Shown piece after piece: positions 37,163 through 50,156 of a DNA stretch of 64,000 nt; the first letter of the stretch is position 1; every line of letters starts with the position of its first letter. The notes below the pieces were generated by a model that worked only from the letters and a program-made list of their open reading frames with translations, searched no databases and was not told the DNA's origin. The position numbers were made by a program, and so were the translations under genes. The stretch is from Lophius americanus (Eukaryota > Chordata > Actinopteri > Lophiiformes > Lophiidae): contig JBBDHG010000051.1 of assembly GCA_037951165.1 (NCBI GenBank), positions 4,693,001 to 4,757,000 on the forward strand, read 5' to 3'.

Positions 37163-37491
37163 CTCATGTTATGGTTCTGAGTTAAGCTTGTTTCACGTTT
37201 CTAACTTACATGTCACGCCTCTCTCTACACTTCCTTGGAGATAAAGAGATGGAGGGGAACTTGATTGGGGGGAAAAGACACAGTTGAAACAAATAGACAA
37301 TTAGTGGAGACAAAACAGGGCTGTGATAACATATTCAACAGGGATAAGGACAGAATGAACCAACTGAAAGTACATTAGTGGAAACAAAAGACTAAACGGA
37401 CAGGAAGTGTAAAGACAGACATGACTTGCAAACTAAACTATCAAATTGAAACGTGAAACAAGCTAAAATTCAGAACCGTAACAAACATGAG
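37163..37491. mobile_element. 329-bp MITE with ~38-bp inverted ends
   Basis: The left end has ctcatgtt, ggttctgagttaagc and ttgtttcacgtttc. The right end has the complements gaaacgtgaaacaa, gct, cagaacc and catgag in reverse order, with small gaps. There is no coding potential. The superfamily is uncertain (hAT-like is possible). Confidence 0.8.
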
Positions 37492-38089
37492 GGAAATATC
37501 TTAGAAAATGATAAATGAAAGCCATTAATAAACAAACTAAATCCAAATCAAAACATAATGCTGAAAAGAAAAATGGGGGACATTGAAAAGAAAGAAAAGA
37601 GTTTGAATATGCTTAGCAAATTTCCCTGCAGTTTGGCCCTGCTGCGTAGAACTGGAGGAAACTTGGAATTTACATGACTAACAGGTGAGGGTAACTCTCC
37701 AGTTTTGGCATGTATGTGTGGCATGTGGTTTCATCATGTTTTTTATCAGGTGACTAACAACATATGTAAACAAAGTAATCTGAAAATGACAAATCATCCA
37801 GGCTACCGTAAGAAACACGTACAAACGAGTCATTTTAGGACATATCCTCTATTCTTCTTGGTTAGAGTAGAGTAGTGGTTGTTGATCGGGATATATACCA
37901 TGTAAAAGATTAGATTTAATAAAGAAGATTCATTTAAAAAAAATTACAATATGTTGAAATTATTTTATTATTTTGTTTTTATCCTGATCTTGCAAGCCAT
38001 TCGTACCATCTTCACCAAACGTTACCGCGACACGCTGATTAGCCATAACCTTCAAAAGACCTGTCTAATTTCGTGTAGGTCCCCCCTCT

Positions 38090-38560
38090 GTCACCAGAAC
38101 AGCTCTGTGATGTCACTGTGAGTTCCATCAGAACCAGCATTAACAAGCAATTTGTGCTACGGTAGCTCTTCTGTGGGATCAGACAACCTGGGTTTTACTT
38201 CGTTCCCCATACACATCGATCAATCTTGGGAAACCATGACCCTGTTCCCCAGCTGTACTTTCCTAGACCACTTTGGTAGGTACTCAGAGCTGCAGATCGT
38301 GAACACCCAACAAAACTGGCAGTTTCCTGAGATGCTCTGACTCAGACGTCTAACCATTCCGATTTGGTCCTTGTCAAAGCCACTCAGATTCTTATTCTTG
38401 CCCATTTTTCCTACTTCCAACTCATCAACATCTGGTGAAAATGCTCACTTGCTGCCTGAACTATCCCTCCCACTGACAGCTGCCATGGCAAAAGGTAGAT
38501 AGTCACTGTATGTCACTTTACATTTCAGTGGTTATAATGTTAAGGCTGAGCAGTGTATTT
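38090..38560 (-). mobile_element. 5' half of Tc1-like transposon, minus strand
   Basis: The complement contains the terminus with cattataaccactg, then gaagtaggaaaaatgggcaa (38396-38415), which encodes the transposase start region, and further N-terminal DNA-binding segments up to ctgatggaactcacagtg. It belongs to the same family as 48236-48400 and 52105-52850. The C-terminal half is missing. Confidence 0.8.
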
Positions 38561-39152
38561 ACATTGATAATTAGTTGTGTTTATCGATATTTTGATTTTC
38601 CTAAAGCAAATATGGCAAACTTTACAATCTAGCTATATACTTAAATTAATGAAAATATGATTAAGGCTGTCCTTCATTTGATAGGAAACAATCAAATGAA
38701 TGACAGGCTTTGTCATTGATTAGTCCAAATAAAGGACACTTAACAACATTTGCTTTAAAAAACATTTAAAAATATTTATAATTGACTTGGATTGTATTTG
38801 AGTAAATCGATTGATTGACATTATAAACCCTCAAAGTCAACGTATATTATTACTATACATTATGGGCATTTATTTATCTGTTCATAAGAAACTTTGGCCG
38901 TCAAAATAAAAGAAAATATGACTTGATAACCATGTTGTTGTTTTTTGGGCCTCTGTCTCTTTCCTGAGCGTTTAGTGAGACCTTCTGTGCAAAGACAAAT
39001 ATTTTTTGTAAAGATCAATAGTTTTATTTTGAAGAGACAATATTCTTTAGTAAAGATTCCATTAAAGTGAGCAAACAAAAATCTATTCTGTGCTCAATAA
39101 ATACATTCCTGTGTTCCTATGTTTGCTGTATAAACATAGACACACAGGAACA

Positions 39153-39407
39153 ATCTCTCTCCCTCGCGCACTCCCTCCCCCCTCTCTCTCACTCTTTCTC
39201 TCTCTCTCTGTCTCACTTTCTCCCTCTCACTCTCTCTTTCTGTCTCTCTTTCTCTCTCTCTCTCTCTGTCTCACTCCCTCCCTCTGTCTCACACTCTCTC
39301 TCTCTGTCTCACTCCCTCCCTCTCTCTCTCACTCTCGCTCTCTGTCTCTCCCCCTCCCTCCCTCACTCTCACACTTGCTCTATTTCTCTCTCTCTCTCTT
39401 TCACTCA
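39153..39407. repeat. ~255-bp pyrimidine-rich (CTCT/CCCT) tract
   Basis: Nearly pure C/T on the + strand with a few a/g interruptions, mostly ctct, tctc and ccctccc units. The long ORFs read through it (serine/leucine-rich) are artefacts of composition. Confidence 0.95.
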
Positions 39408-42400
39408 ATTCTGCCTGCACAACATGGCCTTACAATTTGCAGGTGATTGCAGTCGGACAAGGTAAAGATGTATATAAGAGAACAAATTACCCACTTAAGT
39501 AACACTTTTTCATCATAATTCATTATTTTGATTCTACTGTGGACGTAATGTGATCACAGAGCACGATTAATCAGCGTTAATTGTTTTTTTTATATTCATT
39601 TTCCCGTATCAATTAATCGAAATTCATGCCTAATACTGTCAACACTAAATTAGATTTTATACTTATATTTGCGTGAGTGTGGTTTCCATGGAAACATGCT
39701 TTAGGTGACTCTGAAGTGTGGTGAACACAAACAACCTTACCAGAGGAATGAAGAATATGTTATATACTAATGACTTTGTTGATGTTGTAGAAATCCGCTT
39801 CTCCAGATGACTCTATATTATTTATATTTTTCAAAGAAAACTTTTATGGTGAATTATAAATCATTCACCCCAGATATAATAGCAGTTGATCGTTTAGGTT
39901 CAATATTGAACTTGGAAATTTGAGCAAAACGTCAGAGGTATAGGTTAAAGACCCTTTTTGTGTTACTAAAAAACAATGACATTTTTGGTGCGGCGCCTAA
40001 ATGGTGGCAGAAAGCGACAGCTCTGCATTACCTGCAACATCAGGAATAAAAAATAAAAACGTGAATATTGATCAATCGGACGCATTGACCGACCTCCTTC
40101 AAGGGTTTTTCGGCGGGAGACATATTGTCCTAAAAATAATAAGCTAATTCTTAGTAATGGTTCTTTGTTAAAGCTGTGACAACTATCTGGTGATGAGGGA
40201 AAAAAGACGTGCCTCAAATCTCTGGTTAAAAAGATCAGGATCGGGTTTTCTTTTTTCAAATGGCCATTTTCACTGTAAATTTGTAAAAGTCTCAAAAGTT
40301 GCACCTAGCAGTACTGTTCTAAAAATCTTGGTCGATTGTGGAAGGCATAAAGGGAGACATATTGGTTTTCAACATGGTGGCATGTCTGTAAGATGGAACC
40401 ATCTCCCCGTGGTGACCTATAGCTGCCCCAATCTCTCCTCCTTGACCTGGTGTCTTCAGGGATTGCAGCTGGGATCAGCTTAACTTCAGATGGTTGTGAA
40501 TGAGGCTGAGACCAGTAGGCACAAGAGCACCAGGGAGGAACACAGGGATAAAGAGAGCGAAGAACTTGCAAGAAGGTTCTGGATCGCAGTAACCTTTCCG
40601 ATGATGGGTGCGTTTCCCATTACTGCTCTGACACCGGATCCGGGGAGATGATTTAATGGTGGCATTTTGTTTTTGCTGACTTCACCCTTTTTCCCCCTAT
40701 TAAAACAAAAAAACACAAGAGCTGGGACCAGGGCTATGTGGGAACTGTGGCCAAGCAGCTCAAATCTATTACACCGCAACTTTTACCCATGTCTCCTTAT
40801 CCAGTTAAGTTCTGCCACAGTGTGGGTGCGCTCCAGTGCTTCCAGAAGCAAACCCTCTCCCCTCTTTCTTAAATGCTTTCTGTCTTATCATCTTTTAAGG
40901 GCAATTTATTGCTTCCTAACCCTTTTTTTTTATCATTTTGCGCAGAATATGAAACCCAGCACCCTATGGCGGCCTTATATCTTAATTGATAAGTCACATT
41001 GCCGTGTGCTAGTCCTTGTTTGTATTTCGTCATGGCCTTTACAGAGTGAGGTGCAGGTATAGTAGATTTGGGTTTTTCATGGCTGGTCGAATGTTAAAAG
41101 GTTCCATTCTTTCCTACAGAGGTGGAGGAATAGAACTGTTCTGACGGGGTGGTACCTTGTTCACCGAGGCCCCCTGCTGGAAATATGAGAAATGTCAAGA
41201 CATTCACAGTGCTCCATTAGGGTTTTTGGGGTCACTCCCCTTCCCTTCCATCCCAGCTGAATGAGTTGTGCCCACTTGAGCTAATAAAAGTAGATTCTCT
41301 GACTTCCTTTAAGGTGCAACTTCAGCAGTCAATTCATTAATTCACTACTTGTAAAACAATGGCTCTTTATAATGTCGGAGTGAGCCAACAGCAAATCAAA
41401 AGTAGGTGGCTCACAAAGTCCAATAATCCACTCCTCGCTATAGAAGGACACCAGTGCACTTTGTCATGACTGAGAGTCAATTGCGAACCGCTTTGTGTCA
41501 TATTGATTTCAGTCACGTGGGCACTCCCTGGATAATTGCATTTGTACACTGGTGATAAATTCACTCCCTTGTTTAAAACACTTGGGCTCAGAAACCGGGC
41601 TGCTGGCAAGAAAAGAAGTTTTTGAGGCCACAAACCAAATGTCGATACATGGACCCATGACTGTACCTACAAAGTAGTTAGGAAGCAAAGGCATCAATTG
41701 TTCTACAGGTTCCGTGTCTCGTGATGGAGGTTATTTGGCTTGATACTTGTTTCTGTCATTGTTTTTGTCATTTTATTTGTTTTTACTAAGACACAAAAAC
41801 AGAACACGTATGAGCATCTGGCTTTCCAAATACTTGCCCCTGAATGCTTTCAGCCATAGGGACGCTTGTCAAAATAAGCAAAGCAATTAAAAGTTACCTG
41901 CATTCTACGGATATTTATAACGTTCAAATCAAGACTGTTGCAAATAAGATGTTGAACTCTGAATGAAAACATCCTCTTGGCCAATCGGGCATGTTCAGTT
42001 TTGCTAAACCGGACATAGACTAGAAGGAGCATGAGTTTATGGTTGCTAATATTAGCAGATTTTATGTCCATATTGCTGTAAAACTAACATTCAAAAAATC
42101 ACTCTGCTGAGGGTTTAAAGCATGATATTGTAGGGAGTAAGAAGATGTGATCATTTAAAGTGAGATAATTAAAAAGTCCACTTATAATCATCTTAAACAG
42201 TTATTCCTGCTGTAGTACTCTGTTTCTACACATGAAATACTATGAACAAAACTGTGAAAAGAAACTTTGTGCTCTCACTTTCTCGTAGGGTTGGGAAATG
42301 ATCCCTCTTGAACTGTTACCACTACCTATACCCAGAATTCTTTACCATTACACAATTGAATAATTCCTTCTTACATTATTCTTTCTGTATCTACAAAAAT

Positions 42401-42570
42401 GTGATATCAGCTGTAAAAGACATGCCAGAAATGAAATTGTATCACCAGCAATGCTTCAAAGGAGGAATGTCTTCAAAGAAGAGGGAGCAGCTGGAGAAAC
42501 TATTTTTATCCTTCAAACTTTATAAAACCTGGAAAACTGATGGATAATCAGTATAGTGCGGGTCTAAATC
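39408..42570. other. Intron sequence, repeats suspected but not assigned
   Basis: ORFs at 39966-40304 (minus) and 40667-41062 (plus) have no recognisable domain. No splice-flanked conserved exon is visible. Confidence 0.35.
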
Positions 42571-43175
42571 AAACTAGGCCTGTGCAGTCGTCCTTGATAG
42601 CAAAGGATATATCGTCTAAAAGTCCCCAATTCCCCTGCATTCTACAATCCAAATGATTGAACTCCTCAAATTAAATATAAGGTTCTTTTCTTTTCTTTTT
42701 TAAAAAAAAAGAAGCTCCCCTAGTGTGTATTATATGAGTCAATATGATATACTTAAGATAGATCTCCTCGAGTTCAAATTCAAACGCACCAACTTGGACT
42801 AAATCAGGTCGAATGTTAAGAAGTTACATCAGAAAAACTGTTTGTGTTAAAAGGCTCCCCCTAGTGAGTGAAACATAAACTATTTGAGTGAATCACAATA
42901 TATTCAAGATTGATCTCTTCGAGGACTGAAATTAGGTACATTGATTCAAATGTACCTAATTTGGACTAAATCATGGCTGGAAAAATGTTTTTTGTTTTTT
43001 AAATGTTCCGCTTGTTAGTAAAATATAAACTACTAAAGAAAATATAACATTTACAAAATAGTTCCCCTTGAGTCAATTCATATGCACGGACCTTTATCTT
43101 AAATAGAATTCCTTCAAAGTTCCACATAGTGAGTAAATTATGAACTATTAAAATTAAACACAATTAGACTCGAGG
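42571..43175 (+). repeat. Unrecognised tandem-repeat element, copy 1
   Basis: It begins aaactaggcctgtgcagtcg and then gattgaactcctcaaatta. At least three diverged units of roughly 110-170 bp follow, each marked by ctcccctagtg or a variant, aaactatt/gagt, gatctcctcgag, and a run like attcaaatgcacc followed by ttggactaaat. The right end seen in the other copies is missing here. Confidence 0.8.
42931..42960. repeat. Perfect 12-bp hairpin inside tandem unit
   Basis: Arms attaggtacatt (42931-42942) and its exact complement (42949-42960), loop gattca. Other units lack the left arm, so it arose within this unit. Confidence 0.85.
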
Positions 43176-43329
43176 AAATATGTCTGTAAGATCTGTAAGA
43201 TATAGTTCCTCTCACAGCCAGGCACCGGTTTCTGGGCTAATTCGTCATTGGCAAAACCTCATGTTTTGGAATATTGCTGTGCTGCAATCCCCTTCTTCAA
43301 ATTTCACCTGCGATTTTCTCTCGGAATCA

Positions 43330-43910
43330 TGTCGGTTGATAGTGATAGTGACTGTGGAAGGTTTCAGGAGTTCCTCTAGAACCAAGCCTTGGTCGACTTT
43401 GAGGTTTCTTTAGATCAATGTCCTTTTGGAGTGCCTAATGATGCTTGGCAAGATGTTTGCTTCTAAGATTCCCTGCTCCTTGATGGAATTCATCGTACCC
43501 TCTACACACTGCCAGTTTCCAGTGCCTGAGGAAGCAAAGCAGCCCTAAAGCTTCAGCAATTCACCTCCGTCCTTCATGGCTGGTAGGGTGTTGTTTTCAA
43601 CAACTCCTTAATTCTTCCTCGTCCAGGCTCCAAAAGTTCCAGTTTGGTTTCATTGCTTCGCAGAACAGCATCTCAAAACTTCTGTGTCTGATCTAGATCG
43701 TTCTTCGATCCTGGGGTGACTTTTCTTATGATTTTAGGTCAACAGTAGTGTCCATCTTGGGAGTTCAGGAGCCCTTCAGCATGTTGTTGTGTTACTACAC
43801 CAACTAAATCCTCGGTGCATGTATCCGCTAAGTCTTTCTGCCGTTCTTTTCCCCTTCACTCCTTTGTTCAAATGTCTCCTCAGGAATCTGTTACAGACTG
43901 ATATGTAATA
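43330..43910 (-). mobile_element. Decayed Tc1/mariner-type transposon relic, minus strand
   Basis: The stretch gtccttttggagtgcctaat, ttcatggctggtaggg, tgcctgaggaagcaaagcag and catctcaaaacttctg follows, on the complement, the layout of a fish Tc1/mariner-superfamily transposase gene. The frames are broken. The family assignment is tentative. Confidence 0.5.
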
Positions 43911-45729
43911 CTAAAGATTTGCCGATACAAATCTAAAATAAGATTCAAGTGTATCTAATCATGTGAATCTCGATCAGTCAAAATGCATCCTGATCCATTT
44001 TGATCACAATGCAAATTGGTCACTCTAAAACTATGAATACATGCCTGAAGCTACTTTGCTAATTCTGCAGCCCCGCTGTAGCCTTGCTACTTTATTGTAT
44101 CCTGTTTACAGTGAAATGTTGCTCTTACGTTCCGCTGTTACCGTACCGCTCTGAAGTCCACATGATTTCACTGCATTATGTCTTTGAAATGCTGTTGTCC
44201 AGTCTCAAATAGCATTTTTGTCATATCCTTTTCTAGTTTCAATGACTCAAATTTGTGCCACTGTTGAACATCTTTAAATGATATCAATTTGTCAGTGCCC
44301 ATCCTTCTGCAAGGCAATAACCACTTCTCTTAACATTTTGGAATGTTCCCGTGCCGTTACATACCGTTAAAATACAGTTAAAGGCAATATTAAAATCTAC
44401 ACCTTTACAGAATGAACGTTGGTACTCGTCGTCTAAAGACTACGACTATGAAGGTTGCCACAGTGTTTTCATGCTATTAAGAGGATTGAATAATAGAGGC
44501 TGCATTGGTCATTAAAAGTCATTTTGAGAAAATAGTCAGAAAATCTGTTGCATTGACTCATTTAAATTGTTCATGTGGGACTTTGTTCTTGCAATAAGCT
44601 GATATATAGTTTATTTTTTGACAACAATTCTAAAACTATTTTGGTTAAATCATTTCTCTACCAGCTGTAGGTATTTGATAGATTACTGAATATTTCTTAA
44701 GACTATTTTGATGAGAGGGAAGTCTTTGGGGTTCCAGAGTAATGGCGATCAAGAACTGTGAAGGGGATTTTGGATTTTTGATATCAAATGAAGCCGTCTT
44801 AGAATTGTAGGCCATCAGACATTTTGCTGATGACACAGGGTGACACTGCATGTGAGGAGGGAAACAAACTTTAAACGAAGATTACATACCAGATGGATGT
44901 GGGTAAAATAGTCAACTGAGAGAGACATGTGTAGCAGACAAAAGCAATCAATCGTGTTCCCTCCACCACTTCAACTCCGATAAGATTACATCAATCAATA
45001 ACCTCTCTTATGAGTGATGGATTTTGTCTGTTTCCAAAGTACAAGGGAGGAGGAAGGGGGGGCTGCTCAATTTTTCCGATGATTAAAGCAGGGCCAAATT
45101 GCTTTGATAACATCAAGGACCTTGCTGTGACTTGGTGTCGAAGGGCAGTATGGGGAGCAGATCGGCTGGTGTTTGCAGGGGACTCAGACAGAGACTGAAC
45201 ACTGGCTTCATTACATAGATGGCCAGTGAAGTCAGTTCATAGTTCCCTACGCTCCAAGGGCCCACTGCTGCTAATATTGGTTTTCCTCAATATCTGCTCC
45301 TCTTAAACAACTAGTTAAAACATAGGAGTAAAAGTGACTCATGTTGTGCTCACCTTAAAAGACGTATATTGATACAAAGAGATTGCCCATTTGGGCAGTT
45401 TAGCCATAATTGATTCAAAACACGACAAAAGTCTACGGACATGATGAAAATGAAAAAAGTAATGTGAAAATATAAATGAAAAAACTCTTTGCCACACGTC
45501 ATGATATATTTAACGGCCTCAAACATTACCATCCCGTACATTGTTGCCTCCACTTTTTACTGCAACCCACGTAATCATAAGCTCTTCTGCCATTGCAATT
45601 TTTGTTGCCAAAACGTCTTCCTCTTCTCTGCGGTCTTGTGGAGATTTCCATGTCAACATAATGAACATGGAAGATTGTGGCGGTGATGTATAAAACGTTT
45701 GAAACAGATATATCTATTTTCATACATAG
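43911..45729. other. Intron sequence without identifiable feature
   Basis: AT-rich and apparently unique sequence. Confidence 0.4.
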
Positions 45730-45749
45730 ATGGACACTAAATTATCCTT

Positions 45750-45925
45750 AAAGATGCAGTGTGTAACATTTAGGGTTATCTCTTAAATGGAACATTCCTA
45801 ACTGTGTTTTTGTTGGTGTGTAAAGTTTGCTGAGTGAAAGCCGTTTGTATCTACAGAGAAAGCCTGTCCCCTTCCATAAATGCCGAACAGAATCAATGAA
45901 TGGACCAACTGAACATTGACATTTC
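45750..45925 (+). mobile_element. One end of a fish MITE family
   Basis: The terminus taaagatgcagtgtgtaaca matches the left end of the complete copy at 57787-58113 (aaaggttcagtgtgtaaa). The opposite end was not found nearby. Confidence 0.5.
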
Positions 45926-48235
45926 GAGAGGGCGGAAAAAAGATGAAGAAATTGTTCACCTATAAAAACCTGTGAGGAAGACGACGATGAATAAGTGGTT
46001 GCTGGCTAACTATTTAGTGTTCTCCAAAGTTGATCAATAAGATGACACACGTTTTTAAGTAGAGGATCAGACTTTTTTCTTATCATAAGATGAAAAAACA
46101 TTAAGACCTGACTTGGGAAATCTTGAAAGTTAAATGGAGGAATCTGCATAATCTGTCTGGAGGGTTTCAAGTTGGCAGTCAAGCGATATCCCCATGGTGT
46201 CACAGGGTGTGGGAGTTTTCCCTCCCCTACTGGTTGCGTTTTCTTGCGTGGCCAACTCTGGGACAGCTTGGAAAGGTTTGGGTTTGAAGCTGGCTCAGAA
46301 TTCTGTTTGCAAGCTTTACAGCAAAATGCAATAATTTGCAAATCCTTTCTGACATACACGTTAGTGATACATTGAAAAAAGACAATACACCAACATAATT
46401 GGTGCAAGCCACAAGTTGACACGAGGAAAATTATAGACCGATTGGGTCTAAATGAGCATTTCTGATCCTCCTAAAATGATCCTTTAAATGCTCCTTTCGG
46501 ATTAATACAATCTGGTATATAGCAAAATGTATTTGCTCATCTTCACCCAATAGGTCCATAATGAAGGGAGTCTTTGCAGTTGGCAATTACTTCTAGTTCA
46601 AGTTCAGGTTAATTTGTCCCAGAAGGGCAATTTGTTTTGCAACATAGTGCATAGTGCTTGACATAAAAGAAACAAACATGAAGTAAAATAAGCTCAGCAG
46701 CACTACATCAATGAGCTAGCACAATCATAAAAAATAATGCAGTGATACTACTATACTTTAAGATGTGCATAAATACATATATGCACAACACATGCATACA
46801 CATCCATCCATATATATGCATATACACCTACACATATATAAACATTAATAAAAACGCCAGTTAATAACAATCCTCCTGCCTTAAGAGTGAAGACAAGTAT
46901 GACTAACAAAAACTGATTTAAATATATCATCGCAAGCAGCAAAAAAAGTCAAGTCAAAAAATGACATCAGTCTGACAGAAAAAAGCGGGAGCAGATGGCA
47001 TTAAGTCTCTCTACCTATTGGACCCAAACATTATCTCCTACTCCTAACATCACTTAGTTGGCAATTTAGTTTTGCTGACTGTAATGCTAGGTAACTGTAA
47101 AATGCTACAGCTAGTTAGCTACATTAGCCCCCAAAAGTAGCTGATTTGCTAACTGCTTGCATGTTCATTTAGAGACGTGTTTTTACAACTAATAATAATA
47201 ATAATAATAATACATTTAATTTATAATGCACTTGCATGTATCTTGTGGGACTGAAGGCATGTGAGCCTGGTTTAGACGGAGACCTTCTATTTTCCTTCCC
47301 AGAAAATGCAGCATTATCTACATGTTTATGAGGAATCTATCTAATCTTATTGATGAGAAAGTCTGCTTTAAGCGGTTGTCTTAACGTGTTGTCAGACCTT
47401 TACGGTAAGATACTGTGGTTTTGTTGGTCAAGTCTCAGTGTGTGTAACTGTCAAAATTTAGAACTCAACTTAACTGAGACGAGGACAGAGAGGCCGCCTC
47501 CCAGGGAGGAATGGAGATTTAAAAAAGGCATAATGACACAAAAGCATGTCTGCATCAGTGAGCATTGCTTTAATTTCAAGATAGTCCCCATGATACACAA
47601 CAAACGGAGTTCATTAAGGTAAAGTAATTAGGGCCATATTTATGCAGTCGTCACAGTTCTGCTAAATAAAAAGAGCCCTCCGGTGAGTTTGGAAGGTGTT
47701 CAAGAGTCTTGCGCAGCAAAACTGAGGAGATTGCTCCTTGCCTTTGCCTTAGTCGGAGGTTCATGTGAAATCAATTGTTGGGTTGTGTGCAACAAAGCCG
47801 TGTGCTCATTAGCGATACACACACACTTTGGTCATCTATCTTCTATTCACTATTCCGCCAGTGGGCACTTTAAATTCCCATCGTTTCCTGGGCAGATTTG
47901 CCTGCTCAGCCCATCCATGTGTGTGTGTGTGTGTCTGCGTGTGTGTCTGCGTGTGTGTGTTTTTGTGTTTGTGTGTATGTGAGAGAGAGATCCACCTGCC
48001 TGGAAATGTTTGTGTTAATGTGCAGCAGCTGTTAGCTTATGTCCAAGTCAAAAGAAACCAATCATCTTTGCCAACTACAATTCTGCTCTGATTTGAGTGA
48101 ATCCACCACTAATAATATACCTGTATATTAATAATATACCTGTATATTATTAGGTATAATATCTGACTGGTGCATTTTTTGTCATTTATAAATGATGGTG
48201 ATGATAATGGTTTAGAGAGGAAACTTACAAACAAG
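45926..48235. other. Intron sequence with small repeats
   Basis: 46590-46700 (gttaatttgtcccagaaggg...) may be a LINE scrap. (AAT)n is at 47191-47212, leading into the LINE/SINE terminus shared with 29819. (GT)n is at 47918-47978. An AT-rich direct repeat with aatatacctgtatatta is at about 48114-48150. There are no genes. Confidence 0.45.
47918..47978. repeat. (GT)n microsatellite
   Basis: An interrupted gt tract followed by a short ga run. Confidence 0.9.
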
Positions 48236-48400
48236 GATCAGCCATAACATTCCAACCACTGACAGATGAGGTCAGAGTAACGTTATTTTGTTACCATGGC
48301 ACCAGTCAGGACAACAAGAGAAACCAGTGCAAGCGTTATCAGTACCCGGGTCGGAAAAATGTTGTGGACCTGCACAATAATAGGCTTATGTGTTTCAGGC
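48236..48400 (+). mobile_element. Internally deleted Tc1-like element (~165 bp)
   Basis: It starts with gatcagccataacattcc, accactgacagatgag and attttgttaccatggcacc, the 5' end of the fish Tc1 family. After ~100 bp it jumps to gacctgcacaataataggc, the 3' end. The whole transposase gene is gone. Confidence 0.7.
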
Positions 48401-50110
48401 TTTTTGGTGTGTAATGCGCCTGTTTCACCTTTACTTTTATTTATTTTATAGATAAGATTTCATCCCTCTTAATTTAGATTTGCAAAACAACGAGTATGAT
48501 GTGCTTACTTGCAAGTTTTTGTTTAAAGAAATAAAGTGGATCAGATCATCTTGCCAAATTGCTGCTCTATCCGTCTGGCTGTATGGCTGCTTGTGTCTTG
48601 CTGTATAACTGCCAATTAGTCAGCAGAATTCAAGCTGATGAATGTGAATACCCTTTTATGTTTTTAACGATCTGATAAATGGACTGTAGTATATCTACAT
48701 TTTCCTTTCAAACCTATCAGCTGCATGTCGGGGGTCAGTCATGCTGGGCACTCCATCACAATAATGGCTCTTTCACAAAGTTTTCTTGCAACAAGGTTGT
48801 TTTGTTGGACAAAAAAAAGTTGTAGTTCCTAAATTCAAATTGGTTGTTAACAAATAATTTAAAGAAAAAAGCTATGCCTTTAACCATATAATGCATCTTT
48901 TAACATTTTGACATATGCTGTAACAAAATCAGTCATAAATATACATTTTCTCAAAGAAAACATCTTTCTATAATTCCAAAGAGACTTGAATGACCCTCGA
49001 GAAGATCTTGACTTCTTTATGTTCAGCACACGGAACATTAACCTCATTTCAAATTTTGACACAGTCCAAGCCTGAGGCACACTTGTCAGCCACCATATTG
49101 CTATGTGACTGTAGAGCCATCTGTCTGTAGAGCCGTCAGATCTGATCCCATCCAAATACCTGACTACTTTTAACACACACATCCAACACAGGGCTGGCTT
49201 CTTTGTTGGGAATTTCTATTTGATATCTGCACACTAGCCGCTACGAATCATTTTCAAACAGATGCTTCGACTGAGTATGTTAATGGGAATTCATGATGTT
49301 CATGATGAAGCAGCATGAAAAGCAGAACAATCCTACTAGTTTCAAACAATCTATGAGGAGCTGAGTCCACAGATTGTTTCATAGATCCTGCCAATGTTAT
49401 TTATTGACTGAGGGATGGCATCTACACTCATTAAATAGTGGCTTCATTGAATAATCCAAGATGGAAACAATAGTCATTCTGCAAATGAAATATTTTGTCA
49501 TTTTATTTATTTTGTCAGCTGAATTTATACGATAATCAATATTCTTTCTTTGATCACAGCTGAGAGGATTCCGAAGCAGTTTGAACACATGATAAAATAC
49601 ATTAAAAACATGTTTGTGTGGTTGTGAGCTACGGTTCATATAGCTCAAAGGGGGGCAGACTTTCTTTTTAATCATCTATTAGGCTCGCTGCCCTTCATCC
49701 TTGCCGTATAAACACACACACACTCCGTAATTAGAGCCAATTATGCCCTAATCAATGAAGGAGATTCACATTGACCAATGAAAATCTGATAACAGCTTAA
49801 CAGCCGGGGAGGTCAACACGAACCATCTCTATTCATCTCCATTACTGAGGCAAGAAGGACAGCTCAGGGATTTAAGGACAGAGAGATAAACAAGAAAGAA
49901 GACAATAAAGACGTGTTTCTTATATTTTCTGATAGACCAAAGCAAGTAATGGAACAATCAGCTCGAATAAAATGAATAAAATCTGGCTCAGCAGTGAAGC
50001 CCTAATTCTCTTGAGACCTGTTCCTCTTTGACATGACAAACGTTTTGCAATAAATTGAGGTTTTTGTTGTGGAAAAAAGAGCTCCATTTTAAGTGGTCGA
50101 TCTGAATTTT
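48401..50110. other. Intron sequence without identifiable feature
   Basis: ORFs at 48880-49182 and 49397-49675 (minus) show no domain. Confidence 0.4.
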
Positions 50111-50156
50111 AGGGGGGATTATACAGTGACAATAATGTCACTGTATAATCCCCCCT
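50111..50156. repeat. Perfect 21-bp inverted repeat with 4-nt loop
   Basis: Arms 50111-50131 (starts aggggggattatacag) and 50136-50156 are exact complements. The loop is ataa. A T run does not follow, and it sits deep inside an intron. Confidence 0.95.

Noticed and set aside
39067..39465. 132- and 118-codon ORFs rich in serine and leucine
   Set aside because: They are the translation of the pyrimidine-rich simple repeat and have no coding meaning.
46006..46422. 138-codon minus-strand ORF, the longest in the window
   Set aside because: It has no recognisable domain, no splice context and no similarity I know, and AT-rich intron DNA of this size can give such an ORF by chance.
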